NCBI RefSeq assembly: GCF_014837155.1
Contig: NZ_JACYHA010000026.1
Coordinates: forward strand, 1-47,303
DNA: 47,303 bases
Source of the DNA: Litchfieldia stipae
GTDB lineage: Bacteria > Bacillota > Bacilli > Bacillales > Bacillaceae_L
Direction of reading: 5' to 3'
Shown here piece after piece: positions 16,986-26,404 of this stretch; position 1 is the first letter of the stretch, and the number at the start of each line of letters is the position of its first letter. The position numbers and the translations under genes were made by a program. The notes beneath the pieces were generated by a model. That model had not been told where the DNA came from and did not search any database. It saw only the letters and a program-made list of their open reading frames with translations.

Positions 16986-19900
16986 ATGGAAAACAACTGG
17001 AGTCCAAGTCTATTTAAAGAATTTCACCGTCAAGAGCACGATGCATGTGGAATCGTTTCTGCGATTGAAAAGAAACGAATCCCAACAAAAGCAAATATTG
17101 ATGCTGTCATCGATGCGCTTGTCAAAATGAATCACCGCGCTGGATTTATTAATGGAGAAGGCGACGGAGTAGGAATTCATATCGATATTCCTACAGCTCT
17201 ATGGAAAGTAAAGCTTCAAGGGGTAGGTCAAAATCCTGAATTAGTGGACCAAGAAGAATTTACAGTCGGTCATTTCTTTATTAACAGAAATGCTAACTTT
17301 GAACAAATCAAAGAAACATTACTACAGCTTTTCACTGAAAAAGGCCTGTCTGTTATCTATTCTTCAACCAATGTCACTTCTTCAAATGCTTTAGGTCCTA
17401 TTGCTTCCCAGGAAGAACCTGTTTTTTGGCAAGTAGCTTTACTACCGAATCAATCTCTTAATCTAACAAAAACTCTATTTGATCTAACAATAGAGGCTGA
17501 AAAAGACACAAATGTCCATGTTGCTTCATTAAGTAACCACCATGCTGTCTACAAGGTACTTGGTGCAGGAGACATATTACCAAAATTCTATCACGATTTA
17601 GCAAATCCTCTTGTCGCATCAACGATGACTTTAGGACATAATCGTTATTCTACAAACACATTATCAAACTTCTTCCGTGTACAACCATTTAGTGTCCTAG
17701 GTCACAATGGAGAAATTAACACGATTTCTAAGCTACGTGATGAAGCAAGAATGATTAATGTTCCACTAACTGATGGTGGTAGTGACTCGCAAGATTTAAG
17801 CCGTACCATTGAAACACTTATTTCTCGTGATGGTTATAGCTTATTCGAAGCGATGGATGTTTTATTCCCACCTATCGTCAATGAAATCAAAGCATATCCT
17901 GATCATTTACAGGATTTATATACGTATATTCGTGAGGCTTGGGGGCACTTTGCCCAAGGTCCTGCAGGAATTATCTCAAGATTTGCAGATGAAGCTGTAT
18001 TTAGTGTGGATGCACTCGGCTTACGCCCTCTTTGGAAGATTGAAACAGAAACAACCTATCTGTTCTCATCTGAGCCTGGAATCATTCCTTCAACTGAATA
18101 TGTAGCAGAACCAAAGCCACTTTCACCTGGTGAAAAAATGGGATTGAAATGGTCAAATGATGATTACATCAAGGTCTATGAATATGCTTCATATCAAGAA
18201 GAAGTATTCAATCGTTTTTCTAAGAAAGTAAGTCTTGAAGACTATCGTTCTCGTTTAGCTACTCCTACTCTGGATAAAACAATTACGATGTCAGCTTCTA
18301 CGAAGGTGCATAACGGACAATACGCTGCATTTGGCTGGGATCGTGAGCACATTCAACTGCTTGAGCAAATGGCAGAAAAAGGAGCAGAGCCAATCCGTTC
18401 TCTTGGTCATGATGCTCCATTAGCAGCGATCGATACAGGCAGAAGAAATATTGCTGATTTCATTAAGGAAAGCGTCGCAGTTGTTACAAATCCAGCAATT
18501 GACCGTGACCGTGAAACAGAGCATTTCTCTACCCGTACGATTATTGGAAAGCGCCCTTCTCTTGTTGAGAATGCGGAAAAAGACTTAGTAATGGAGCTTA
18601 CTTCTCCATTATTAATCGAGGGAAATTTAGGCTATGAATGCTCTAGCACTACTGGCCAGCCATCTTATGATCAGGTCGTAGAAGAGTTTACTAAGCATAA
18701 GCTAGTACACTATTTAACGGCAACATTCACAGAGGATGAGACTCTTAATGATGCACTAATCAGGTTGTCAAACGAAGCAAAAGAAGCGGTTGAACAAGGT
18801 AAGACATTGATTGTGATTGATGATGCAGCTGCTCATAAGAACGGACAGCTATGGATTGATCCTCACTTAATTATCTCTGCTGTGGATCAAGCATTAGTAC
18901 AATCACAACTAAGACGTAATTGTTCATTATTATTACGCTCTGGTGCGATTCGTTCATTACACGATATCATTCTAGCTTACGGATTAGGTGCAAACATTAT
19001 CAGTCCATACCTACTATTTGCTACCGTTTCTGAGGATACTATCCAACCAGCATCAAACCTATATAGCTCAATCATTAAAGGTCTAGAGAAAGTCATTTCA
19101 ACAATCGGGATTCATGAATTACGCGGATATTCACGCCTATTCTCAAGTATCGGATTAAACGAAGAAATTTCTAACTACCTTAAAATTGTGAACTTCTTAG
19201 GTTCTGAGTCTGTTGACTTTAACTTTGAAACTCTGAAAAAGGACGCTATCGAGCGTGCTGTTGATTTTGAAAATGAGAAAGCTCGCCCAGGAAAGAGCTT
19301 CCACCTCTTCCCTCGTATTTGGAAGGCAATCGGTGAAGTTGCTCAATCTGGTTCATATGACGGCTATCGTGAAAAATTAACAGAACAAGAGGAAAATAAT
19401 CCAACAACGATTCGTCACTTAACAGATCTTAAGAAAGCAGATAAGCCTGTATCTGCTGATAAGGTAAATATTTCGGTTGGTGAGCATAGCCTTCCATTCA
19501 TTATTTCGTCGATGTCATTTGGTTCTCAGAACGAGATTGCTTTCCGTGCCTACGCTGAAGGTGCTGACCGCTTAAATATGGTTAGTTTAAATGGTGAAGG
19601 TGGAGAGATCAAAGATATGCTTGGCAAATACCCACGTACTCGTGGCCAACAGGTCGCTTCAGGACGTTTCGGTGTCAATGCTGAGTTAATCAACTCTTCT
19701 AATCTATTAGAAATCAAGATTGGTCAAGGGGCTAAGCCTGGTGAAGGTGGTCACTTACCTGGATCGAAGGTTACAGCAAAGGTAGCGGAAGCTCGTAACG
19801 CAACGCTAGGTTCAGATTTAATCTCACCATCTAATAACCATGACATCTACTCAATCGAAGACTTAGCACAAATGATTGCAGAATTGAAGACGGCTAACGA

Positions 19901-21455
19901 TCAAGCAAAAGTAGCGGTTAAAGTACCAGTAGTTCCTAACATCGGTACAATTGCCGTTGGTATTGCAAAAGCTGGAGCTGACATCATTACTCTAAGTGGA
20001 TTTGATGGTGGAACAGGGGCAGCAAGAATTCATGCATTACAATATGTTGGTCTTCCAGTTGAAATTGGTGTAAAAGCAGCACATAATGCTCTATTAGAGG
20101 CTGGACTTCGTAATCAAGTCGAGCTTTGGGCAGACGGTGGAATCAAGAGTGCTCTTGATGTTGTCAAGGTTATGCTCCTTGGTGCAAACCGAATTGGTTT
20201 CGGAACTTTATCAATGATTGCCATTGGTTGTACAACATGTCGTGGCTGTCACCTTGATACATGTCATGTTGGTATCGCAACTCAAATCGAATCTGAGGCT
20301 CAAGCGAAGGAGCATGGCTTACGTCGCTTCGTCCCTCGTCAATTAGAGGGGGCAGTCCAAAACCTAGTGAACTTCTTTACTGCTTTTGGTGAAGAATTAA
20401 AAGCTATTACTGCTTCATTAGGTCATGACAATCTTCAAGATCTAGTTGGACGCTCAGATTTACTAGAACAAACAAGAGGACTTAATGCAATGGATTTAAG
20501 CAATCTATTACAGCCTCTTGAAGTGAAGCAATTTGCACAAAAAGAAGTAGCTGCAAGTGTTGAAGAGCAACAATTATTAGTAGCTGCTGGCGCAGAATAC
20601 CTTGATCTAAATGTAGATGACCTACAAATGTCAAGAGACTTCACAACGGTTACCTCAGAACAACGTGTGTTAGCAAGTCGTGTATCTTGTCACCGTGTAA
20701 GAGGACGTTTAGATGGATCATATAAGAAGCTTCCTGAAGTGAAATTACGCTACAAGGATGGTTCAATTCCTGGTAATGGATTAGGTGCCTATAATACAAC
20801 GGGTATCGACATTCAGGTTGACGGTGGCGCACAAGACGGCATCGGAAAAACGGCATTTGGTGGAAGCATCCAGATCTTCAAATCGAAAGGAAAAGACGGC
20901 AACTACTATAACGGTTCTGTCGGAAAAGGCTTTGGATATGGAGCACAGCAAGGACTTCTACTCGTTCAAGGAAATGCCGATGCACGTGCTGGTATTCGTC
21001 TATCAGGTGCTGATATGATTATCGGTGGTCAATTAACAACACCTATCCCTGAGCATGAAAATGGAAACATTGGAGTTCATTCAAATATTAAAGGCTTTGC
21101 CTTTGAATATATGACAAATGGTCGTGGTCTTGTCCTTGGGGACGCTGGTCCGTGGATTTGTGCAGGTATGACTGGTGGAGTTGTCTACCTTCGTCACCAG
21201 CCTGAAATGGGTCTAACAAAAGCAGCGATCGAACGTCGTATTGCAAAAGGTGCAAAGGTTTCAATCCAAGCCCTTTCTGAAAAAGGAAAGCAAGATGTAC
21301 AAGAGCTATTAGGCAAATATATTGATGGTCTCGTTGAACACGGACAACAGCAAGAAGCAGACGAATTAAAAGTCCTACTTGCTAATCCTGAGCAACATTT
21401 CTTCCAAGTCATTCCGACAAAAGAACAAGCAGACCCATCGGTGTCTACTGAGTGA
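16986..21455 (+). CDS. gltB: Glutamate synthase large subunit homologue (orphan)
   Basis: 1489 residues, full length for the family. It should hydrolyse glutamine and use the ammonia to convert 2-oxoglutarate to glutamate. Nucleophile Cys22 in HDACGIV is preceded by a short propeptide; LGHNRYSTNT and LGHNGEINT complete the glutaminase domain. The FMN/Fe-S synthase domain has C1082-x5-C1088-x4-C1093 for a 3Fe-4S cluster, with an extra Cys1085. A GXGXG-rich C-terminal domain (about 1240-1450) follows. No gltD small subunit is adjacent, so the electron donor must come from elsewhere. The sequence differs clearly from B. subtilis GltA near the N-terminus (HRAGFINGEGDGVG instead of HRGGQGSDPDTGDGAG). 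The start lacks a ribosome site but must lie before Cys22. Confidence 0.9.
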   Translation: MENNWSPSLFKEFHRQEHDACGIVSAIEKKRIPTKANIDAVIDALVKMNHRAGFINGEGDGVGIHIDIPTALWKVKLQGVGQNPELVDQEEFTVGHFFINRNANFEQIKETLLQLFTEKGLSVIYSSTNVTSSNALGPIASQEEPVFWQVALLPNQSLNLTKTLFDLTIEAEKDTNVHVASLSNHHAVYKVLGAGDILPKFYHDLANPLVASTMTLGHNRYSTNTLSNFFRVQPFSVLGHNGEINTISKLRDEARMINVPLTDGGSDSQDLSRTIETLISRDGYSLFEAMDVLFPPIVNEIKAYPDHLQDLYTYIREAWGHFAQGPAGIISRFADEAVFSVDALGLRPLWKIETETTYLFSSEPGIIPSTEYVAEPKPLSPGEKMGLKWSNDDYIKVYEYASYQEEVFNRFSKKVSLEDYRSRLATPTLDKTITMSASTKVHNGQYAAFGWDREHIQLLEQMAEKGAEPIRSLGHDAPLAAIDTGRRNIADFIKESVAVVTNPAIDRDRETEHFSTRTIIGKRPSLVENAEKDLVMELTSPLLIEGNLGYECSSTTGQPSYDQVVEEFTKHKLVHYLTATFTEDETLNDALIRLSNEAKEAVEQGKTLIVIDDAAAHKNGQLWIDPHLIISAVDQALVQSQLRRNCSLLLRSGAIRSLHDIILAYGLGANIISPYLLFATVSEDTIQPASNLYSSIIKGLEKVISTIGIHELRGYSRLFSSIGLNEEISNYLKIVNFLGSESVDFNFETLKKDAIERAVDFENEKARPGKSFHLFPRIWKAIGEVAQSGSYDGYREKLTEQEENNPTTIRHLTDLKKADKPVSADKVNISVGEHSLPFIISSMSFGSQNEIAFRAYAEGADRLNMVSLNGEGGEIKDMLGKYPRTRGQQVASGRFGVNAELINSSNLLEIKIGQGAKPGEGGHLPGSKVTAKVAEARNATLGSDLISPSNNHDIYSIEDLAQMIAELKTANDQAKVAVKVPVVPNIGTIAVGIAKAGADIITLSGFDGGTGAARIHALQYVGLPVEIGVKAAHNALLEAGLRNQVELWADGGIKSALDVVKVMLLGANRIGFGTLSMIAIGCTTCRGCHLDTCHVGIATQIESEAQAKEHGLRRFVPRQLEGAVQNLVNFFTAFGEELKAITASLGHDNLQDLVGRSDLLEQTRGLNAMDLSNLLQPLEVKQFAQKEVAASVEEQQLLVAAGAEYLDLNVDDLQMSRDFTTVTSEQRVLASRVSCHRVRGRLDGSYKKLPEVKLRYKDGSIPGNGLGAYNTTGIDIQVDGGAQDGIGKTAFGGSIQIFKSKGKDGNYYNGSVGKGFGYGAQQGLLLVQGNADARAGIRLSGADMIIGGQLTTPIPEHENGNIGVHSNIKGFAFEYMTNGRGLVLGDAGPWICAGMTGGVVYLRHQPEMGLTKAAIERRIAKGAKVSIQALSEKGKQDVQELLGKYIDGLVEHGQQQEADELKVLLANPEQHFFQVIPTKEQADPSVSTE

Positions 21456-21476
21456 TCAAATACTGACTATAGAAAG

Positions 21477-21513
21477 CATCCCTATTCTTCATTGAATCGG
21501 GATGCTTTTTTTG
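21477..21513 (+). terminator. terminator after gltB
   Basis: GCATCCC/GGGATGC stem followed by seven Ts, 22 bp after the stop codon. Confidence 0.93.
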
Positions 21514-21546
21514 CAGTTGTCTATCTCAATGTTTATTTAGATTTCT

Positions 21547-21667
21547 AGCATCCTGAATACACGTAGATTCCCGTGGGATGCGTGACCAAAAGTAAAACCC
21601 CGCAGGAGCATCGCGACGAGGAGGCTCACCAGTCACCCCACAGGACGCGGAGTGTATTCAGGCTGCG
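21547..21667. repeat. interspersed palindromic repeat, copy B (long form)
   Basis: About 120 bp. Arms AGCATCCTGAATACACG at the left and GAGTGTATTCAGGCTGCG at the right are inverted. The core has TCCCGTGGGATGCGTG, CCCCGCAGGA, GAGGAGGCTCACC and CCCCACAGGACGCGG. It is closest to copy E and fills most of the gap before ygaE. Confidence 0.88.
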
Positions 21668-21728
21668 ACTTTAAAAGCAGCAATTGATACAAAAACAATT
21701 TTGTTGAAAAATGTTGGTGAGATACCCC

Positions 21729-21757
21729 TTGTAAAGAATGCAAAACCAATGTATAGT
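21729..21757 (+). promoter_or_regulatory. ygaE promoter
   Basis: TTGTAA (21729-21734), 17 bp, TATAGT (21752-21757), about 75 bp upstream of the ygaE start. Confidence 0.65.
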
Positions 21758-21830
21758 ACAGTATTGTTTCACTGTTTTTGAACAGGATAATTATATAACG
21801 ATGTTCGTTTAGAAAGGAAACTTTATCAAT

Positions 21831-22922
21831 ATGAAAATTGGTGCCCGTATTTTAAAAACAGGGATTGCCATCACATTAGCGCTTATTCTCGCAAATAGTC
21901 TCAATTTATCTGCCCCGGTGTTCGCTGGAATTGCTGCAGTCTTTGCGATCCAACCTTCCATCTATCGGTCTTATTTATCGGTAATCGAGCAAGTTCAAGC
22001 CAATGTGATTGGTGCAATGTTTGCCATTATTTTTGTGCTTGTCTTTGGGAATGATCCTTTTATTATCGGATTAACTGCCATCCTTGTGATCGGTATTAAT
22101 ATTAAGCTGAAGATTGAAAATACCATTCCCGTTGCAATTGTAACGGTCATTGCGATTATGGAGAGCCCTGGAGAAGACTTTATCCAATTTGCTCTTCTCA
22201 GATTTTCGACCATTATGCTCGGTGTCTTATCAGCATTTATCGTTAATTTAGTCTTTCTTCCACCGAAATATGAAAAGAAATTATACAGCAAAATCGAAGA
22301 AATCACTGAATCCATCTTCAAATGGGTCCGCCTCAATACAAGGCAGGTCGTGGAGCATCATACCCTCAAAGGAGAGATTGAGGACATCAAGGATCAGCTG
22401 AACAAGCTTGATCAGTTGTACTTACTATATAAAGAGGAACGAATTTATTTCCAAAAATATAAAAAGGCAAAAGCACGAAAGCTCGTTTTATTCCGTCAAA
22501 TGATTACATCTACTAAGTACTCACTTGAAACCTTAAAAAAACTACATCGCTGCGAAAACGAGCTACATCGCATGCCGATTGAATTTCAACAAACGCTCAT
22601 TAAAGAGCTTGATGATATGATTCATTTTCACGAGCAGCTTAACCTTAAGGTACTAGGAAAAACAAAGATTCAGCAACCCACCCATGAAATAGTCAAAGAC
22701 TTTGAATTTGATCGTAATGCCGTCATAGAGACATTCGTCAACCATCAGAGACTGTTAGATGAAAAATCTCAAAAAGACTGGTATCAACTACTCTCCCTCG
22801 TGTCTTCCATGATTGATTACTATGATCAATTACATCACTTAAACGTCTTAATCGACAGCTATCACAGCTACCACAAAGACGACGACCGCCTAGCCGGTCA
22901 ACAAAAAAAAGGGCGTCCTTAA
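21831..22922 (+). CDS. ygaE: YgaE-like aromatic acid exporter family membrane protein
   Basis: 363 residues (UPF0421). The N-terminal half has five or six hydrophobic helices (about residues 8-150) of the aromatic-acid-exporter type; the C-terminal half (about 155-350) is a charged helical cytoplasmic domain, partly coiled-coil. Function is not established; efflux is inferred from the family name. It has the same neighbours as in B. subtilis (gsaB on one side, ygaD on the other), but here gltB and the amidohydrolase block have been inserted on either side. A good promoter precedes it and a strong terminator follows. Confidence 0.87.
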   Translation: MKIGARILKTGIAITLALILANSLNLSAPVFAGIAAVFAIQPSIYRSYLSVIEQVQANVIGAMFAIIFVLVFGNDPFIIGLTAILVIGINIKLKIENTIPVAIVTVIAIMESPGEDFIQFALLRFSTIMLGVLSAFIVNLVFLPPKYEKKLYSKIEEITESIFKWVRLNTRQVVEHHTLKGEIEDIKDQLNKLDQLYLLYKEERIYFQKYKKAKARKLVLFRQMITSTKYSLETLKKLHRCENELHRMPIEFQQTLIKELDDMIHFHEQLNLKVLGKTKIQQPTHEIVKDFEFDRNAVIETFVNHQRLLDEKSQKDWYQLLSLVSSMIDYYDQLHHLNVLIDSYHSYHKDDDRLAGQQKKGRP

Positions 22923-22955
22923 ATTAGTGCTTTGCACTGATAGGACGCTTTTTTT
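22906..22955 (+). terminator. terminator after ygaE
   Basis: GCGTCCT/AGGACGC stem with inner AGTGC/GCACT and then seven Ts. It overlaps the stop codon. Confidence 0.92.
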
Positions 22956-23228
22956 AAGTCATTCATTTATCCTATTCTTTTGTTCCTATATTTAACCATT
23001 TTTATAAAAAGATGGTAGATTTAATTAAGTGGTAATTTGAGCTGTATATTGCGTTTCATCGTGTTAAATAATCCCCCTGCTTTTCGCTTGGCTGTTATAA
23101 ATATTAGTAACAATAACAGAGTAAGATATCTTCTTCTAGATCCCTTTTTGGTAGCTTAAGACATAAATATAGCTTCTTTTTTATAGATTATTTTCTCAAT
23201 ATATGTTGTTTTTTATTTATAGATAACC

Positions 23229-23307
23229 TAGCAGCATGAATACACCGAGACTCCCGTGGGACGCGTGTATCCCCACAGGACGCGGAGTAGTGTATTCAGG
23301 TTGCGGC
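23229..23307. repeat. interspersed palindromic repeat, copy C (short form)
   Basis: GCAGCATGAATACACCGAG at the left and GTGTATTCAGGTTGCGGC at the right are inverted arms. The core is ACTCCCGTGGGACGCG...CCCCACAGGACGCGGAG, lacking the GTGAGACC/GGCTCACC middle. The flanking 22957-23228 is AT-rich with nothing else I can identify. Confidence 0.88.
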
Positions 23308-23315
23308 TTCAAAAC

Positions 23316-23353
23316 TAAAAAAACCCTGTGCAACCACACGCACAGGGTTTTTC
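23316..23353. terminator. terminator after abgT (bidirectional)
   Basis: AACCCTGTGC/GCACAGGGTT stem with an 8-nt loop and T-rich sequence on both strands, 12 bp after the transporter stop. Confidence 0.92.
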
Positions 23354-23364
23354 ATTTCTATAGA

Positions 23365-24900
23365 TTATAAGTACATTCCAACACCAGGTCCAAATGGAAT
23401 TCCTAGTAAAGCAAATCCGATTAACATAATCACCCAAATCGTGTAGAAAATGATCGTGTACGGAAGCATTAATGAAATCAATGTTCCAAGACCCGCTTTC
23501 TTGTCATACTCTCTCATAAAGGCAAGAACAATCAGGATGTACGGATTAAGTGGTGTAATGATGTTTGTTGATGAATCCGCAATTCTATATGCTGCTTGAA
23601 TAAATGCTGGATGATAATCAAGTAACATCAACATTGGTATGAAGATTGGTGCTTCAAGTGCCCATTGTGCTGATCCACTGAAGATGATCATATTTAAGAA
23701 CGCTGAAAGCACTGAGAAACCAATAATAACCGGTAATCCAGTTAGATTCATAGATGTTAAGAAATCAGCTCCATTTACTGCTAACCAAGTACCAAGATTA
23801 CTCCAGTTGAAATAAGCAATAAAGTTTGCCGCTGCAAAGATTAACACGATATAAGCTGACATATCCTTCATAGATTCAGACATGAACTTTGGAATGTCAC
23901 TCTTAGATGTAATTTTCTTTGTTGTTACCCCAAATGTAACACCGACAACAATAAAGAAAAATAACACAATCGGAACAATTCCAGATAAGAATGGTGAAGG
24001 AATAATTCCACCCTCTTCGTTACGTAAAGGTGAATCTGGCCAGAATATACCTAGTAGAATAATTGCAATATAGATAAGACCTGCAATGGCACTGTTACGT
24101 AACCCTTTCGTTTCCAAAGGATTCGCTTGTTCCAATTCCTTCTTTACATCGCCTGTATATTTTCCTAATCTAGGCTCAACGAGTTTTTCCGTAATTAGCG
24201 CACCCACTATCGATAGAACAACAACTGACGCACTCATGAAGTACCAGTTATCAACCGGTGTAACAATGATATCTGGATTCACTGTTTTAGCAGCTTCTGT
24301 TGAAATCCCTGCCAATAAAGCGTCTGTTCCAGCTACTAGGAAGTTCGCTGTGAAACCAGCTCCAACTCCGGCAAATCCTGCTGCAAGACCTGCTAATGGA
24401 TGGCGTCCTACTGTAAGGAAGACCATTGCTGCTAAAGGTGGAACTAGTACAAACGCCGCATCAGAAGCAATATTACCTAGAATACCAATAAATATAACTG
24501 CATAAGTAACAAGTGACTTCGGAGCATTTAAGATTGACTTCTTGATCGCCGTTTCTAATAATCCTACCTTATCTGCTAACCCAATACCAAGCATCATTGC
24601 AAGCACAAGTCCTAGTGGTGCAAAGCCAGTAAAGTTCGTTAACATCGATGATAAAATATACTGCAAGCCTTCTCCGGAAATTAAGCTCTTAATAGGAAGC
24701 TCTTCTCCTGTCCCCGGATGGACAACCGTTGTTCCAAAGCTACTAACTAGCCATGAAAGGAGCATTACAAATACCGCTAAATAAACAAATAAGAAAAATG
24801 GGTCTGGGAGCTTGTTACCGATTCGCTCAATTCCGTTTAAAAACCGTTCCATCCCCTTCTTAGATTTATTGGCTTTCACACTTGACTGCGGTTGAACCAT
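23365..24900 (-). CDS. abgT: AbgT family transporter
   Basis: 511 residues with about 11-12 hydrophobic segments. The founding member, E. coli AbgT, imports p-aminobenzoyl-glutamate; other members export sulfonamides. Family motifs include GNIASDAAFVLVPPLAAMVF, AGFAGVGAGFTANF and FSGSAQWALEAPIFIPML. I prefer ATG 24900, which lies 9 nt after AAGGAG; ATG 24909 abuts that site. It has its own promoter and a dyad element shared with the hydrolase operon upstream on the same strand. That context, with an AbgA-like hydrolase nearby, supports uptake of an acyl- or aminobenzoyl-amino acid. Confidence 0.92.
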   Translation of the reverse strand: MVQPQSSVKANKSKKGMERFLNGIERIGNKLPDPFFLFVYLAVFVMLLSWLVSSFGTTVVHPGTGEELPIKSLISGEGLQYILSSMLTNFTGFAPLGLVLAMMLGIGLADKVGLLETAIKKSILNAPKSLVTYAVIFIGILGNIASDAAFVLVPPLAAMVFLTVGRHPLAGLAAGFAGVGAGFTANFLVAGTDALLAGISTEAAKTVNPDIIVTPVDNWYFMSASVVVLSIVGALITEKLVEPRLGKYTGDVKKELEQANPLETKGLRNSAIAGLIYIAIILLGIFWPDSPLRNEEGGIIPSPFLSGIVPIVLFFFIVVGVTFGVTTKKITSKSDIPKFMSESMKDMSAYIVLIFAAANFIAYFNWSNLGTWLAVNGADFLTSMNLTGLPVIIGFSVLSAFLNMIIFSGSAQWALEAPIFIPMLMLLDYHPAFIQAAYRIADSSTNIITPLNPYILIVLAFMREYDKKAGLGTLISLMLPYTIIFYTIWVIMLIGFALLGIPFGPGVGMYL

Positions 24901-24932
24901 TTTTTTCATCTCCTTTTCTTTTCGGAATTAGA

Positions 24933-24975
24933 TTAACGGAATTATTCCTTTTTTATACCGTTAATTGGTATTATA
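24933..24975 (-). promoter_or_regulatory. abgT promoter -10 and dyad element (site 1)
   Basis: On the minus strand a TATAAT -10 (24970-24975) is followed by a 32-bp element (24933-24964): TTAACGG at one end, CCGTTAA at the other, with GGAATAATTCC inside. It covers the likely transcription start. A near-copy precedes the hydrolase operon at 30221-30251. Confidence 0.7.
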
Positions 24976-25068
24976 CAACATTTTTAGACACATTTCCTTA
25001 ACAAATTTCAATTTTTTATAAAATTCTTATAATACTCTCTCCTTTAAATCTAGTTTATTGTTCAACCT

Positions 25069-25097
25069 AAAAAAATAGCCCAAAACTGGGCTATTTT
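25069..25097 (-). terminator. terminator of the hydrolase-regulator operon
   Basis: AATAGCCC/GGGCTATT stem with a short loop, followed on the minus strand by TTTTTTT. It overlaps the regulator stop codon. Confidence 0.85.
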
Positions 25098-26404
25098 CCT
25101 TGATTAAATTTCAATTCATAGATTTTCCTTGGTCGTCCTCGTTGACCTGATTCTTCCCCTTTGACAGAGGCAAGTCCAATTCGTTCCATTTCGGCAAGGA
25201 TACGTCTTGCGTTCCTCTCCGTACTTTTTAACCAGCGAGCTAATTCAATCGAAGTAATTGCCTTCTGGCCGTAATGACTTGATAATGATTCAATCTTAGA
25301 AGCAAGTGATGGACTGATGCTGGCATCCTTGAACACCTTTTCCCATTCATCCCCTAAATGACGTCGTTGGTACGTAAGTAGCTCATTCTCCGCTACTAGC
25401 TCAATGACTTCCTTATCTTCCGTAATGGTGATCACTACACTACCTTGGTGAACTCTAGCGTGCTCAAAGGCGACTCTTACATTTTGCTCCGCTTCTAATA
25501 CCGTCTTTCCATAACCCACGCCGACTCTAGCGTGAAGCTTACTATTTACATAGATTTTATCTAATTGGGTTTGGATCGAATTTTGTTTTAAGAATAAGTC
25601 CAATTCTCCTCTTGTCGTATAAATGTAATAAAGTCCATTTCCAATTTCGGCAAGAGAACCGTTTATTTTTTCAACAAAGCCTAAGAGCACTCGGTTAAGT
25701 TCAAGCTCTTGGTGCTTAATCTTAAAGGATAATTGCTGACCCTCTGATGAAGATGGATAGATGACCTCTATTCCCACAATCACGAGCTGGGATTTACGAT
25801 ACCAGCTTGTTTGTCCTCGTTCCTTAATAGATCCTAATACTCGGTGAGTCGATATTTCTGATTGGACGACACGATACGTTGGAACACCAAGCTTTTTGAG
25901 GGCTTGATAGACCGAATTAATACAGGTTATCGCTACATCAATTTTCTGCGCGTCATACAGATCCTTATGGAATTGAATAATATCCTCAGCTGGCATGTAT
26001 CCAGGATAGGCGTTCGTATACATCGTTAAGTCATTCAGTGAAAATGACTCTTGTACATCCTCTATTTCATCCACCTGAATCGTATCAAAGCTTAAGCGAT
26101 AGAGAATTCTTCCTTCCTTCACAAATGCCTCAAGTAATGTTCCGAGAAGACTTGAGCCTTGTAATGGTGTATAGCTCGCCTCTTCTTCAGTAATAACTCC
26201 CTTTGATAAGGCATAATAGTATGGTGCCTGACCAGAAAAGAACCATTGATCAATCCATTCCTTATTACGGCAAATGAGATCAACCGTTTCTTCTGTCCTC
26301 TCATATACATATGGGATCAGATTTAACTCTTTAAATTGTTGCCCTGCTTTCATAATCTGATAGACAGAATCTTCAGGACCTACTACTCCTACTCGAATTT
26401 GCAT
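25091..26404 (-). CDS. Putative transcriptional regulator of the abg-type block
   Basis: 437 residues. The N-terminal ~180 residues form an alpha/beta region resembling a PrpR-type sensor domain (IRVGVVGPEDSVYQI...). The middle (about 200-330) resembles a degenerate GGDEF or GTP cyclohydrolase III-like fold: YYIYTTRGELDLFL then ARVGVGYGKTVLEAEQNVR, where GVGYG and the EAE helix are typical; no GGDEF motif is seen. The C-terminal ~65 residues are a winged helix ending RGRPRKIYEL. Last gene of the hydrolase operon; its 5' end overlaps the carbamoylase gene by 32 nt. The start is ATG 26404 or GTG 26413. I infer it controls the two matching upstream sites. Exact family not recognised. Confidence 0.75.
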   Translation of the reverse strand: MQIRVGVVGPEDSVYQIMKAGQQFKELNLIPYVYERTEETVDLICRNKEWIDQWFFSGQAPYYYALSKGVITEEEASYTPLQGSSLLGTLLEAFVKEGRILYRLSFDTIQVDEIEDVQESFSLNDLTMYTNAYPGYMPAEDIIQFHKDLYDAQKIDVAITCINSVYQALKKLGVPTYRVVQSEISTHRVLGSIKERGQTSWYRKSQLVIVGIEVIYPSSSEGQQLSFKIKHQELELNRVLLGFVEKINGSLAEIGNGLYYIYTTRGELDLFLKQNSIQTQLDKIYVNSKLHARVGVGYGKTVLEAEQNVRVAFEHARVHQGSVVITITEDKEVIELVAENELLTYQRRHLGDEWEKVFKDASISPSLASKIESLSSHYGQKAITSIELARWLKSTERNARRILAEMERIGLASVKGEESGQRGRPRKIYELKFNQGK

